From: Fulvia fulva
Lineage: Eukaryota; Ascomycota; Dothideomycetes; Mycosphaerellales; Mycosphaerellaceae
Assembly (NCBI RefSeq): GCF_020509005.1
Contig: NC_063013.1
Location: 1,860,001 to 1,924,000 of the forward strand
Direction of reading: 5' to 3'
Length of the DNA: 64,000 bases
Part shown: positions 53,816 to 64,000 of the stretch, in pieces
Numbering within the stretch: the stretch's first letter is position 1
Layout of the letters: each line of letters opens with the position of its first letter
Notes under the pieces: model-generated
What the model was told of the DNA's origin: nothing
Databases searched by the model: none
Seen by the model: only the letters and a program-made list of their open reading frames with translations
Made by a program: the position numbers and the translations under genes

Positions 53816-55932
53816 GGTAGCGGTCGTGCTATTTCCCTACCGCGGATCGGCGGCTAGGGAACTGAGGTTCGCGTTCGGATTCGGCGTAGTATTACGTAGA
53901 CGCGGTAGGCAATAGTCGCTATCGTACCTATATATTAGGCATTTAGGGTTAGTCGATACGTAAGAACCTATACGGTAGCGGTAGTACTTACCCTACTTCT
54001 TAAGGTCTTCGCGCTACTTACGGTTAAGCGTAGGTAGGTTCTTTAGATATGTCGGTAGATCCTCCTTCTTCTTAGTACTAGCGTACTATAGTAGGCGCTA
54101 TACTAAGGTACCTACTATACCGGTAGCGGTACTAGTAACTACGTTACCGTTATTCTAGTTATTCTAGCCGCTATTACTATTCGAGTTACTATTCCCCGGG
54201 GGCGCTCCTTCTACGGGTATAGTCGATCTGTCTCGTAGAAACTCTCGTCTAGTACGGTATACTCCTCGATAACGTCTTATATACTATCTAGGCGGCGGTC
54301 GACTTCGCGGTCGCCGAAGGTCTTAATAAAGTACTTACGGTTCAGTCGGTTACGGAATAGTATAAGCTCGGTCTTATCGGTCTATAACATCTAGGCGCGT
54401 AACTTCGAGTAGCGGGTATAGAAGGCTATAAAGGTTTCGCCTTATTCTTACTTATAGGTAGTAATATTAAATATAGCCTTAGTTCCCTTATTACGTATAC
54501 TATATTAGCGTGTTATCTAGTCTAACAACTCTTCTCTAGTCTTAAACTCGTTAAAGGACTACTGTCTAGGCATAGGGGTCCTCGGCTTAATGCTTCGCTA
54601 AGGATCACCTTATGTCTACCTATATACGAAGCGTAGACTATCTGCCTTAGTACGGAAGGTTACTATAGTTAGCTTTAGGAGAAAACTACTATACTAGCTG
54701 TCGAAATTAGGGTCGTTATCGTTCTTGAAGTACTTAGGGTCAGGCACACCCTTACCGATCTCTATGCCGCGAGTAAGGGTACGGTTAATAGTAAAGAGAC
54801 GTTCTAGAAGGTCAACTAGTAGTATCTAGGTACGGGTGTTACGTATTCTCGAGTCACGACTATTATTAGGTCCTAGTCGCGGACGGTTGTTATTACGTCC
54901 TCGGCTATTATCGCTACGGTCATCGTCGTCTCTATCGTTATCACTACTACCGCTACCGCCCCCTCTACTAGTAGCTTCGCGATACCTACGTAATAGCTGC
55001 TCGAGTAAGGTCTCGCGTAGGCGGGAACGAGAGGGTCGGCGGCCTAAGCGGCCCCTACCTCCGTTCTATATAGTGTCTCCTACCTTAAGCCGAGCCTTTA
55101 GGTTATCGACTTCTTGTTATAGGGCCTAGTTCTTCGCCTTAGCATCTTATGCCTTCTTCTTCTCCTTCTCGTAGATCTCGCTAAACTGCTTATATAGGTT
55201 ATTAGCTTCCTTATATTTCTTCCCTAGCTCTTATAACTTAGCTAGGTCGTAATCCTTCTTGCTCTTAAGATCTACTGCCATTTTCTATATAACAAGCTCT
55301 TCACTTCGTAGCATCTTATAGATACGGTCGTATTCGGTATATAGCGTAGTATACTAGGTGTTCTAGAGGTCGTTAGCTCGCTCTATTATATCGAGTTGTC
55401 TACCCTTAGTAATCGCCGTATTAACTACTTATAGTACGAAGTCGTAGGTAGTCTTCGGGTGTTAGGATACAAGGGTCGTAAGGTTGTCTAGGGTGACATT
55501 CTAGTATTCGGATACGAGAATGTGTTCTACCTCGTCGAGTAATAGATACACCTCGTCTAGGTCGCCGCCTAGGTTCTCTTCGAGCTTGAACTCGAACAGT
55601 TCTATAAAGTCAATCTCGCTACCTTCTTCTCGCTCGAAGGCCTTCTAGTAAGCTTTATTAATCTCTTATTATAGCGCGACACCGGTGTCTACTATAACCC
55701 GCCGGTTATCGTCCTATATCTAACTCTAAGGAAAAGAGGAGAGGTCGGGGAAAAGAGATGTACGCCACTTACTTTTGCCCTTAGGCTTAGGTAGCGGTAG
55801 TATACCGCCGTTCGCTATTTATAAAGTCATATTGTCTAGGTTCGGGGGAGGCGTAACGGTGCCTATATCCTAACTGTCTACGAGCGCGCGACTACCTACT
55901 AATAGTATCGCCGCGTTACGTTCTCTAGGTAT
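53813..55932 (-). pseudogene. gag: Gypsy A3 gag, RIP-inactivated
   Basis: 2120 bp against 2127 in A1. The start codon is now ATA (55930-55932), and one Asp-Asn repeat unit of the linker is missing near 54945. Stops occur at former Gln and Trp codons. The 97-codon open stretch at 54836-55129 on the plus strand is the antisense of the low-complexity linker and not a gene. Confidence 0.92.
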
Positions 55933-56068
55933 CTACGCGCTATACGCCTTACCGTATTCTATATTCTAATACGGCTCTACGCGTTCTCGAGTTCTACGGT
56001 TCTGTCTCTTCCTATTATTACGCGTCCCTTACCTAGATCCGCGATCTAGGTAGGGTAGTAGAACAAAC

Positions 56069-56252
56069 TATAAGGGCGCGCGTACTATAGGGTCCGAATG
56101 AGATAGTTATTATTCTATAAAGCTACGAAAGAGGAGCGCGAGGCGCGGCGAAGTTATAAAGTAAAGCTAAGCCGCGCTAACCCGATATAGAAGGTCCGCG
56201 GTTCAGCCGGGCCGACGTAGCTATAGTAAGGGGTCGCGGGCTGCCCGTAATA
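56069..56252 (-). repeat. Gypsy A3 5' LTR
   Basis: 184 bp. On the minus strand it is followed by the same 2-nt gap and TTGTTCTAC primer site (56059-56067 region) as in A1. Confidence 0.94.
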
Positions 56253-56674
56253 CTACGCTAGGATATTTATATTATCTACGAACCCTAATACTAAGGTGTT
56301 TACTATTTCTAGGAGTGGGGTCAGGTCGGCTATAAAGAGGAGGAATAGAATTGGGGAGAGTGTAGAGCCCTATAGGATGCCCGTGTTCGTAATTAGGGTC
56401 TACGGGGCTTTAAAGGACCCTAGGAGGATCTAGGTTGTTCTGTCCTTAAGGAATGACTACACAAAGTATACTATCTAGGCTAGAATGCTTTTTATTCTAA
56501 GGATATATAGGAGCCTTACGTAGGACACGTTGTTAAAAGCCCCTAATATATCTAGTAAAAGCAGTAAGGCTACCTTATTATTACTATAGTACTAGATATG
56601 TCTAATTTGCTCTATGATCAGTTCGACTACTATAAGGGTAGATCTCTTTTATCTCCCCCCTATTTACGTTACCG

Positions 56675-56689
56675 CTCGTAGTTATATAG
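56675..56689. repeat. LINE-3b target-site duplication, right copy
   Basis: Exact repeat of 42550-42564. Confidence 0.9.
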
Positions 56690-58210
56690 CGTAGACACGA
56701 TTTGCTTAAGGGTCATATTAACTATATCCTTATTTATAATACGGTTATCGTAGCGCGAGTTTAACTTACGGAGTAGGAAGTCCTTCTCGAGTTTCTTTTT
56801 CTTCGCGCTATTATTAAGGTTAATAATATCGGCGTTCTTACGGAAGGATAGGTAGAAGTTACTAAACTTCTCCTTATTACCCTAATATAGACTATTAAGC
56901 TTAGTTATAGTATTAGTATAGGCATTACGAGTACCGTAGCGCCGGGCTAGATCTTCTATTATCTTATCTATAGAAGCGTACTAAGTAGTCGTACCTTCTA
57001 TAGACTTAGTAAGACTAGGGATCTTTAAGTCGATATAGGTCTATATACCGTTCTTTAACTAGCTCTAGACGTTCTAAAGGGAGTTCTTTATAGTACGGTA
57101 CTTAGAGGCTTAGAGCTTAGCTTTAGTAGTACGCTACTACTCTTAGAACTTAATATTATCGCTCTTTAGATCGAACTTAGTAGGGGCCTTTAGCTCGTTA
57201 GAGGACTTGATACTAGTAGTTATATCGGCGTCGTAAGTCGTATATACGGAGATAGGGTTACTATCTAAGTCGGTACTCGGGCGATTCTTCCTACCCTTAC
57301 GACTACCGTCCTTACGGCTATTCTTACGGCCCTTATTACCGTCGTCCTTGTCGTCTAATAAGTCCGATAAATCCGGGTCCGACTTCTTCTTATTAGGCTT
57401 ACCTCTATTTTGCCGACGCTCTAGTAACTCTTTAGACTCGGTTCGCTAAGGTAGTAGGTCTTACCTTTCCTTAGACCGGCTACGGTCTATCTCTTACTTC
57501 TTAAGCTTAGTAATACGCTTCTCGGCTACTACGAGCTTAGTCTCGGTCTCTACTAGCTTGTTCTCCGCTACCTTATACTACGTACGATATACCTTCTTTA
57601 TATCTTTAGCCCTCGTAAGCTCGTCTAGGTCGATAACGATAGTATTATCGCGCTTAGCGAGCTCCTCCTTTAGTCGCGTAACCTCCTCTTCTAGGGACTA
57701 TCTAGTCGCCTATTCCGTATCGATTATATTCTCGAGTCGGTCTATCTAGTCCTTAGTATCTTACGCCTTACGGAGGTTAATACGGTTAGCTATATTAAGC
57801 GTAGTATTAAGTTTATACGTACGTCGGTAATCGGACTCGATATTATAGAGGATCTTATAGATCTACTAGGGATAGTTATTGACCGTCTTCTTAAACTTGT
57901 CTATATTCAACCCGTTTAACGAGTCGAAGGCTTCCTAGAAGTTGTCGATAGTAACCCTCCTCTTCCTCGGTACCTTAGTATCCTTATCTTCTATCTTATC
58001 CTCGATAAACTCCGCCCTATATAGGTTAGCTAAGTTTAGCTCTACCTCGACCTCCTCTTCCTTAATCGCCTTAAGTTGGTTTGAACACCTTCTTATACTA
58101 CTTACGGTACTAGTTATTCTCGTCGAGGAGCCTATTTACGATATCCTCTTTACGTCCTTAAGTCTATATCGCCGGGTTCGCGCTATCGTTATCGGGTAGA
58201 TTAGATAGTA
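56690..58210 (-). pseudogene. Gypsy C gag remnant
   Basis: Minus strand through stops. The N-terminal region near 57900-58080 reads AEFIEDKIEDKDTKVPRKRRV. A coiled coil (EEEVTRLKEELAKRDNTIV) and a VAENKLVETETKLVVAEKR helix lie near 57480-57680. A Lys/Asp-rich linker (PNKKKSDPDLSDLLDDKDD) follows near 57340-57400. A gypsy capsid core lies near 56700-57100 (IEDLARRYGTRNAYTNTITKL, then NFYLSFRKNADI). The layout of coiled coil, charged linker and capsid core resembles family A Gag. It continues at 42549 across the LINE-3b insertion. Confidence 0.8.
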
Positions 58211-58452
58211 GGGTAAAGAAGGATAATCTATTAAGGGACGCGCGATAAACGCGTCTATTAGTATTCTCTATACTTACGCCTAGTACGCCGGTGCCGGTCT
58301 ATCTCGCTATTATTACTATATTAGCTATAGTCTACTTTAAGGTACGACTTAGCGAGTACGATACCTAATCTTAGTACTTCCTCGTATACTATCGCGGTTT
58401 CTCTATAATCTCCTAAATATAGCTTCTCGTATCTCTCTATACGTTAGTAATG

Positions 58453-58462
58453 ATCTATTCGA
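58453..58462 (-). other. Gypsy C primer-binding site, self-complementary to its LTR
   Basis: TCGAATAGAT on the minus strand begins 2 nt after the inferred LTR edge at 58465. It is the exact complement of ATCTATTCGA in the LTR (plus 58507-58516). That motif begins 41 nt downstream of a TATATAA box (minus strand, from 58557). Confidence 0.6.
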
Positions 58463-58464
58463 AG

Positions 58465-58649
58465 TATTATAAGTAGGTATAAGTACGTAGTCGGGTAAGG
58501 TATAAGTCGAATAGATATTCTATCTAAGAGAGGCGCGGAGGGCGCGAGAGTTATATACGGGCGCTAAGCCGCTAGTCGGATTAGTTAGCGGGCGCGAGGT
58601 CTAGGTACGTACCCGCGGGTTTAAGTAAATATACGCCGGTACGGAAATA
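58465..58649 (-). repeat. Gypsy C 5' LTR (inferred)
   Basis: About 185 bp. The inner edge is fixed by TATTATAAG (TGTTATAAG before RIP) and by the primer site 2 nt beyond it. The outer edge is placed at GGAAATA, where gypsy RT sequence of another copy begins. No second LTR is in the window, so the outer edge is uncertain. Confidence 0.5.
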
Positions 58650-58886
58650 GCTTAATAGGATAGCGGGTAAGAAGTAGTTTACTAAGCTCGATATAATCGC
58701 CGCCTTTAATTATATCCGTGTTACGAAGGGTTACGAATAGAAGACCGTATTTACTACTAGATATAGACAGTTCGAGTACTTAGTAATATCGTTTAGATTA
58801 TATAATACGCTAGGTACATTTTAGTCTTATATTAACGACACTCTTCGCGAGTTCCTAGATGATTTCTGCTCTATATACTTAGACGG
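58650..58886 (+). pseudogene. Gypsy RT fragment (C-like), plus strand
   Basis: Reads LNRIAGKK then FTKLDIIAAFN, YEWKT-like sequence, FTTRYRQFEYLVI and YINDTLREFLDDFCSIYLD, then breaks at the active site. It is probably the element into which gypsy C inserted. RIP stops are present. Confidence 0.75.
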
Positions 58887-59040
58887 AGGGCGTAGTAGTC
58901 GACGTAGACGCGGAGCCCGCCTCCTAGCTTTTTAATAATTAATACGGGAGACGATATATCTAATTTTAAATAGTTCGACCGTACCGTTAGCTATACTATT
59001 ATTAATAAATAGGACCCGCCTTCCTTACGTATAACTTATA
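58887..59040 (-). pseudogene. Gypsy RT fragment (C-like), minus strand
   Basis: Reads YLKLDISSPVLIIKKLGGGLRVYVDYYAL on the minus strand, the start of an RT. It meets the preceding plus-strand fragment head-on near 58886, so a rearrangement lies between them. Confidence 0.7.
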
Positions 59041-59045
59041 AAAAA

Positions 59046-60250
59046 TGGCGATAACGACGGTAGTAGACGACCGAGAGTAAGGGGGAGACGAGTAGAGGAC
59101 GCTCTATAAGAAGGCGGAAGAGATAGTAGCGGTAGAAGAAGGGAGGTTTCCGGAGAGAGTACTAAAAGGAGTAATAAGCAAACTGCTCGGGGGACTAAAG
59201 GCGCTTAAACAATAAACAAGCACTACGATTAATATAGCAATCGAGGTAGTAATACGAAACGTAAGAAACAACCCTTAAAGAGACCCGAGATAGACCTAGG
59301 GCCTAACGACCTAGGTAAAAATCGCGAGCTAACCTACCCCGCCTTAGAGTATAGTACTACGAGTCTATATTACGGACTAGAAAGAGAAGGAAGAGATAGG
59401 AAAGATGACCGGGAGGGAGATAGTCGAGAAGATCGGAGTAAAGGGAATAGTAGGGGTAAGGGTAGATAACAAAGGGGTCAAGCTGTTTATAGTATATATA
59501 TAGGACAAGAAGGCCCTCGAAATAAACAAGGAGTAGACACTAAAGATCGGGAGCACAGCGAAAGTCTCCTATCAATAGTATATAGTAATTGCGTATAGGG
59601 TCCTACGAACCTTTAATATATAAAGGGATACACTAAACCTCTAGAGGCAAAACTAGGTAACAGCACTAGGACTATAGATCACAAAGACAGCGTAGGTCAA
59701 GAAGAAGATAGAGGAGGGCAAGAGGGCCTCCTCGCTAATCTTATAGGTTGTAATACTAGAGTAAGCGAACAAGGTCTTAGACTAAGGGTTATACTAGGAC
59801 TTTAAGAGGCTAGATATAGAAATCTATTAGAGTAACTATAGAATCCTTTAATGTTTTAACTGTCAATAGTACGGACATATTGCCCTAAAGTGTAGTAAAG
59901 CTATACTAGTCTACTCCTACTATACTAGTAATTACGCGACCTAAGAGTACTAAAAACGGAAGGAGGATATAAGATACGTAGTATATAGGAGAAAACACCC
60001 GGTATAGTCAAACTAATGCCTAGTTAGACTATTAGCCTAGTAGAGAGCGCGGGAAGCAAGGGTAATAACACTAACTAGGTTCCTAGTAGGTAAACAGAAA
60101 CAACTAGAGAGAACTACCTACCCGAATAAGAGACCCCGGCTATAAGAGGAGCTATAAATAGTGCTAGTAATAGGGAGACTAACGTTCTTATATAAGGTAG
60201 CGTAGAGCAATAGACAAATGAGAATCAACCAAATAATAGGGAGCTAACCC
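59046..60250 (+). pseudogene. LINE-3a ORF1 remnant
   Basis: Starts MAITTVVDDRE and then a stop at a former Gln codon. A helical Lys/Glu-rich region follows, with a well-kept knuckle NCQQYGHIALKC near 59857-59894, followed by further Cys/Tyr clusters. It corresponds to the RNA-binding ORF1 protein of LINEs. RIP stops make it non-functional. Confidence 0.78.
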
Positions 60251-60359
60251 TAAAGGGAAGAACAGGAGGAGGGACGGGAAAACTAATAGCAAGACTAATA
60301 GTAAGACTAAACGGACCTAGATATAAACATATCCTAATGCCTTATACTAGTAGACTATT

Positions 60360-63300
60360 AATCATTTAGTATAATGTAAACAGAAGCAAAGACAAGGTCT
60401 AAAGGAGATTTCCACAAGCCTTAGACCCGGAGGAACACTATATTATAGTAATATAGGAACCGTAGATCAACCTATACTCTAGGATTCTATTAACTATACG
60501 AGACCCGAGATACTACGTAGTAATAAACAGAACCGAGGGAGTCCTACGAACTTGTATCTATATTAGTAAGAAGGTACTAGTAGAGGACTAGCAGGCCTAG
60601 CCGAGAACCGATAGGAATATTACTATAGTGTAGCTCAAAACAACTTAAGGCCAGGTCCTAATCTATAGCGTATATAACCTACCTCTAGAGTCTAGAAGCA
60701 GTACATAACTATATACGCTAGGAAGGCTCCCGGAAGCAATAGACTAACAAAACCACAACATCGTAATAGGAGATTTCAACCTCTACTACCTAAAGTAGGG
60801 ATCGGACTTCACCCTAGTATACTACTTCTTAGTAGGGAGGCTTATTAGTTAGATAGAAACAGCCCAAATGGACTTGATCACGCCAAAGGGAACAGAAACT
60901 TAGGCTAGAAACAACAGTTCTAGTACGCTAGACCTATACTTTATGTCCTACGCCTTAACACGACGGGTAGAAAGCTATATAGTTAATAACTAACTAGAGT
61001 CCTTATTAGACTACTATCTAATCCAAACCGACATCTAACTTATAGTTAAGGAGGAGAGGGAACCTAAGAGGAGGCTCTACTAGAAGTAGGCCGAGTAGAC
61101 ACTAGTACAGTAGCGGCTAGAAGGCGAACTAGAACAGGTGAACATTGACAATATATATATAACGGAGGGGATTGACCAAGTAGTAGAGCAGCTAATAGAA
61201 GCTATATAAAGGGCAGCCTAGGCCTATATACCTAAGAAGAGATGGTCGCTATACTAGAAGCTATACTAGACACTAGAGCATATAGCTAAAGTCAAGGAGG
61301 TAAGGAGAGTAAGAAGGAGATAGGAGTAACGACGTACCTAAGCAAACTAGGAAGCCTATAACAACGCGTATAAAGCAAAGAAGGCGTAGATCAGAAGAGA
61401 CAAGACGTAGGAGTAGAGGTTAACGGTAGGAATGATTATAGAACACCCGGAACAAATCTAGAGACTAGTAGAATAGGCTAGGAAACTAGACGAGGAACGA
61501 AACTCCCCGCCCTAGTTTCCCTTAATATAGGACTAAGACGGGGAAACGTAAACCACTCCGATAGGGAAAGCGAAAGCATTCGTAGACCACTTCTTCGGGA
61601 CTTAGGTAGAGGCAGACCTAAGTAACATCCTAGGAACACACATTCCTCCGCTAAGGGAGGCTAACTAGTAAGTGTCTACTATAGAGATCGGAAACATTAT
61701 TAAGAAACTGAAGGGTAACAAAGCCCTAGGCCTAGACAAGATCCCTAACTATTACCTAAAAGCTAGTAGTAGCCTTATTATTCTAGTGCTTACGCCAATC
61801 TTTACCTAGTATATAAAGCAGGGGTATTGCCTAAAGGCCTTTAGGTAATTACTAACTTACGTCCTAATGAAACCCTAAAAGGAAGACTATACTAAGTTGA
61901 AGTCATATAGACCAATTACGTTACTAAATATACTAGGGAAGCTCCTAGAGAAGGTCGTAGCTATAAGGCTCACCGGAATAGGAGAAGAACACAACCTCCT
62001 CCCGGTAACGTAAATAGGGAGGAGATAAAAGAGATCTACCCTTATAGTAGTCGAACTGATTATAGAGTAAATTAGACATATCTAGTACTATAGTAACAAT
62101 AAGGTAGCCTTACTACTTTTACTAGACATATTAGGGGCTTTCGACAACGTGTCCTACGTAAGGCTCCTATATATCCTTAGAATAAAAAGCATCCTAGCCT
62201 AGATAGTATACTTTATATAGTTATTCCTTAAGGACAGAACAACCCAGATCCTCCTAGGGTCCTTTAAAGCCCCGTAGACCCTAATTACAAACACGGGCAT
62301 CCTATAGGGCTCTATACTCTCCCCAATTCTATTCCTCCTCTTTATAGCCGACCTGACCCTACTTCTAGAAATAGTAAACACCTTAGTATCGGGGTTCGTA
62401 GATAACACAAATATCCTAGCGTAGTCGGGGTCTATAGAGGAAAACTGCGTACTCCTAGAGGAGAGACATAGACAATACGAAAAGTGGGCAAGAGAGTATA
62501 GGGCAAAATTCGTACCGGATAAGTACTAACTTATCCATTTTAGTAAGGTAAAGACAAAACACAACTTAGTAGTACTAGTAAAAATCCAGGGGTTCGAGAC
62601 CTATCCTATAAGGGAACTTAGAGTCCTTAGGATATAGCTAGACCCGAAACTTAGCTAGGGACTATAAGTGAAGAAGGCGTAAGCGAGAGCGGACACTAAT
62701 AGACAATTAATCGAGAGACTCACTACGTTAACCTAGGGGGCGACCTTCATAAAGGCCTAGACTATATATAAGGCTATTGTCAAGCCCGTAATGCTATATA
62801 GAGTAGCAATTTGGGTAGCGGAAAAACACATCCCGAAGAGAATTAAGGACCCCCTTAATAGAGCGTAGGCAGCCTACCTAAAGAGAGTACTAGGGGTATA
62901 CAAGTCAACCCCTTATAGGACAATAGAAATGGAATTAGGTATAGCCCCTATTAGGGAGTACCTCTAGGGTATAAGGTGTTAATACGTAGAGAAGATATTA
63001 GTATACCTAGCCTAGGGAACTATCTAAGTAGCTACTTAAAGGATAAGAACCTAGTAGGAGAGGAGGAGAAGACCTAACCGGCTATATATAATCCTATAGA
63101 AGGAAGCAGACCTAAAAACATCATAGGAAATCCTAGCAGCCCTTGAACAGAGAGAAGCTCTAAGGGAGCAAGCTAATATAGGGGACAAAGGGAAAAAGAA
63201 GCAAAGCTATATAGAAAGGATCGTAGGTCACCTATAGGAAACGCGTTAGAACTAAAAACCGGTGAGGCTAGGAGCCCTACTAGCGGCCAGGACCTTCGGA

Positions 63301-63790
63301 AGGTATAACTACCTTATCTACAAAGACCTAAAGAGGGCGGAAGCAAGCATAGCTATCCAGATTCGCTCTAAGCACATTAGGCTAAGAGCATACTTGTACT
63401 AAAGAAGAGTCCTAGGATACGATTCTAAACGTTACCCCTATAGCTACCTATCCTAAAACCCGGAGTATATAGTGCTGAACTGTACTAAGTAGGTAAAAGG
63501 GAGAAGCTAGTAGAGGGCGAATGTAAGAGATAGGCAATACTAGGCTATCATCTAGGACAGACAAGATATAAGGAGAGTGACAAGATAGATCCTTAACGAG
63601 GACTACCTAGAGCAATTCTCCCTAGTAGTAGAAACGGAAAGGTGGATAGAGAGGAGGGAGAGAGAGAGAAGAGCCGGGGAAATAGAAGGGAGAAAGGGAA
63701 TCGAGAGGAGGACATTACTAGGGTTACGGGCAAGGTAGTTATAGAGTAACAACTATAATACTAGCGTACCCTAAAGGAAGGAGAACGAAA
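60360..63790 (+). pseudogene. LINE-3a ORF2 remnant: endonuclease and RT
   Basis: The endonuclease has VIGDFNLYYLKWGSDFT near 60757-60810. RT spans about 61680-62430, with KPIKEDYTKLKSYRPI-like sequence near 61870-61915 and the active-site block GFVDNTNIL near 62395-62420 (FVDD expected). A C-terminal region (KKAYARADTNRQ, then RLTTLTQGATF) extends to about 63760. Stops at former CAG, CAA and TGG codons occur throughout. The minus-strand 69-codon frame at 62199-62408 is antisense to RT. Confidence 0.83.
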
Positions 63791-63819
63791 GGACAAGACA
63801 GGAAAGAACGAGGAGGGCA

Positions 63820-63942
63820 AAGACGAGGAGGTTTTTATCCGTTAATCGGGTTTCCTACCTACATAAATAGACCTAAATAGCGAGAGACCTATATAGGCTA
63901 TAGGGCACCAAAACAGACGAATGAATAATCTATCTATCTATA
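63820..63942 (+). other. LINE-3a 3' UTR module and (ATCT)n tail
   Basis: GGTTTTTATCCGTTAATCGG, then CTATATAGGCTATAGGGCAC, AAAACAGACGAATGAAT and ATCTATCTATCT. It is matched by LINE-3b, LINE-1a and LINE-4. Confidence 0.65.
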
Positions 63943-64000
63943 TAACTACGAGGACAAGTTTAAGGCGTTCGACCTTATAGACCTACGCGGACTCTTTTTC
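63943..64000 (+). pseudogene. Gypsy C-like gag flank at the right window edge
   Basis: TATAACTACGAGGACAAG and the following bases to about 63978 match the gypsy C gag sequence flanking LINE-3b (reverse complement of 42525-42560). The sequence then diverges. It is too short to judge further. Confidence 0.6.

Larger units (their letters stand above)
44082..56252 (-). mobile_element. Gypsy family A, copy A3, RIP-destroyed, carrying LINE-1a
   Basis: The outer 184-bp LTRs (44082-44265 and 56069-56252) are flanked by ctacg on both sides (44077-44081, 56253-56257). Removing LINE-1a with one target duplication leaves 7215 bp, 7 bp less than A1. All 7 bp fall in gag: one lost 6-bp Asn-Asp repeat unit in the low-complexity linker, plus 1 bp elsewhere. 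The remaining changes are RIP transitions. Confidence 0.95.
42565..56674 (-). mobile_element. LINE-3b, 5'-truncated LINE in gypsy C gag, split by gypsy A3
   Basis: Without A3 it is 1934 bp (42565-44081 and 56258-56674), collinear with the 3' part of LINE-3a (62030-63942) on the opposite strand. The tail (ATCT)n is at 42561-42575. The 5' end stops at the GGTAACG shared with LINE-3a near 62000, a normal 5' truncation. RT sequence (TNTGILQGSIL and GFVDNT near 56256-56400) and the C-terminal region are visible but stop-ridden. Confidence 0.9.
59041..63942 (+). mobile_element. LINE-3a, long RIP-altered LINE
   Basis: It spans an ATG at 59046 through an (ATCT)n tail at 63928-63942. It is the longer relative of LINE-3b. 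The flanks share only a short TATAACT on the left and TATAACTAC on the right, so a normal target duplication is doubtful. The 5' end sits immediately before ORF1 and may be truncated. Confidence 0.85.

Noticed and set aside
54836..55129. Open frame in gypsy A3 on the plus strand
   Set aside because: It is antisense of the gag linker. The equivalent region of A1 and A2 gives the same shadow.
63931..63942. (ATCT)n tracts here and at 7925, 10561, 42561 and 52391 as independent microsatellites
   Set aside because: Each sits exactly at the 3' end of a LINE and is best explained as its tail.

Overview
The window is a slice of a filamentous ascomycete (Pezizomycotina) genome. It consists of about 2.2 kb of ordinary host DNA followed by about 62 kb of nested retrotransposons. 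Almost all of these have been destroyed by repeat-induced point mutation (RIP). The evidence for RIP is direct: an intact element (30380-37601) sits inside an older copy of itself. In every stretch I aligned, the older copy differs only by C-to-T and G-to-A changes, mainly CA to TA and TG to TA, while CG dinucleotides are kept. CAA, CAG and TGG codons have become stops throughout, which is why so few open frames exist outside 30.7-37.5 kb. I cannot name the species.

Layout. 3-380: the 3' end of a host gene for a FYVE zinc-finger protein. 381-2160: host DNA with no gene I can support. 2161-2600: an unidentified RIP-altered repeat. 2601-6356: gypsy family B, copy 1 (+), with its 3' part lost. 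6357-58649: an old gypsy family C copy (-), broken open by three LINEs. LINE-1b occupies about 7925-8960, LINE-4 occupies 10561-41942 and LINE-3b occupies 42565-56674. LINE-4 itself received a Copia element D (14206-19741), a gypsy B copy (20723-27013, -) and a gypsy A copy A2 (27074-41522). A2 then received the intact gypsy A1 (30380-37601). LINE-3b received gypsy A3 (44082-56252, -), which in turn received LINE-1a (47458-52399). 58650-59040: gypsy RT scraps. 59041-63942: a long LINE-3 copy (+). Target-site duplications were found for D (cgccc), B2 (attac/gttac), A2 (gtagc), A1 (ccgaa), A3 (ctacg), LINE-4 (18 bp), LINE-1a (14 bp) and LINE-3b (15 bp), so the stratigraphy rests on sequence rather than on similarity alone.

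The living part is A1. It is a 7222-bp chromovirus with two 184-bp LTRs that I could not tell apart, a 708-aa Gag, and a Pol ORF carrying protease, RT (YLDD), RNase H, integrase (HHCC, DD35E) and a C-terminal chromodomain. Gag and Pol are joined by a textbook -1 frameshift signal: G GGA AAT, a 5-nt spacer and a perfect 8-bp GC-rich stem.

The most interesting observation concerns reverse-transcription priming. In all three gypsy families (A, B, C) the sequence starting 2 nt after the 5' LTR is complementary over 9-10 nt to a motif in the LTR that lies 40-41 nt downstream of a TATA box, at the expected 5' end of the RNA. That is the geometry of Tf1-type self-priming, where the transcript's own 5' end replaces a tRNA primer. 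The Copia element instead has a site matching the anticodon arm of initiator tRNA-Met.
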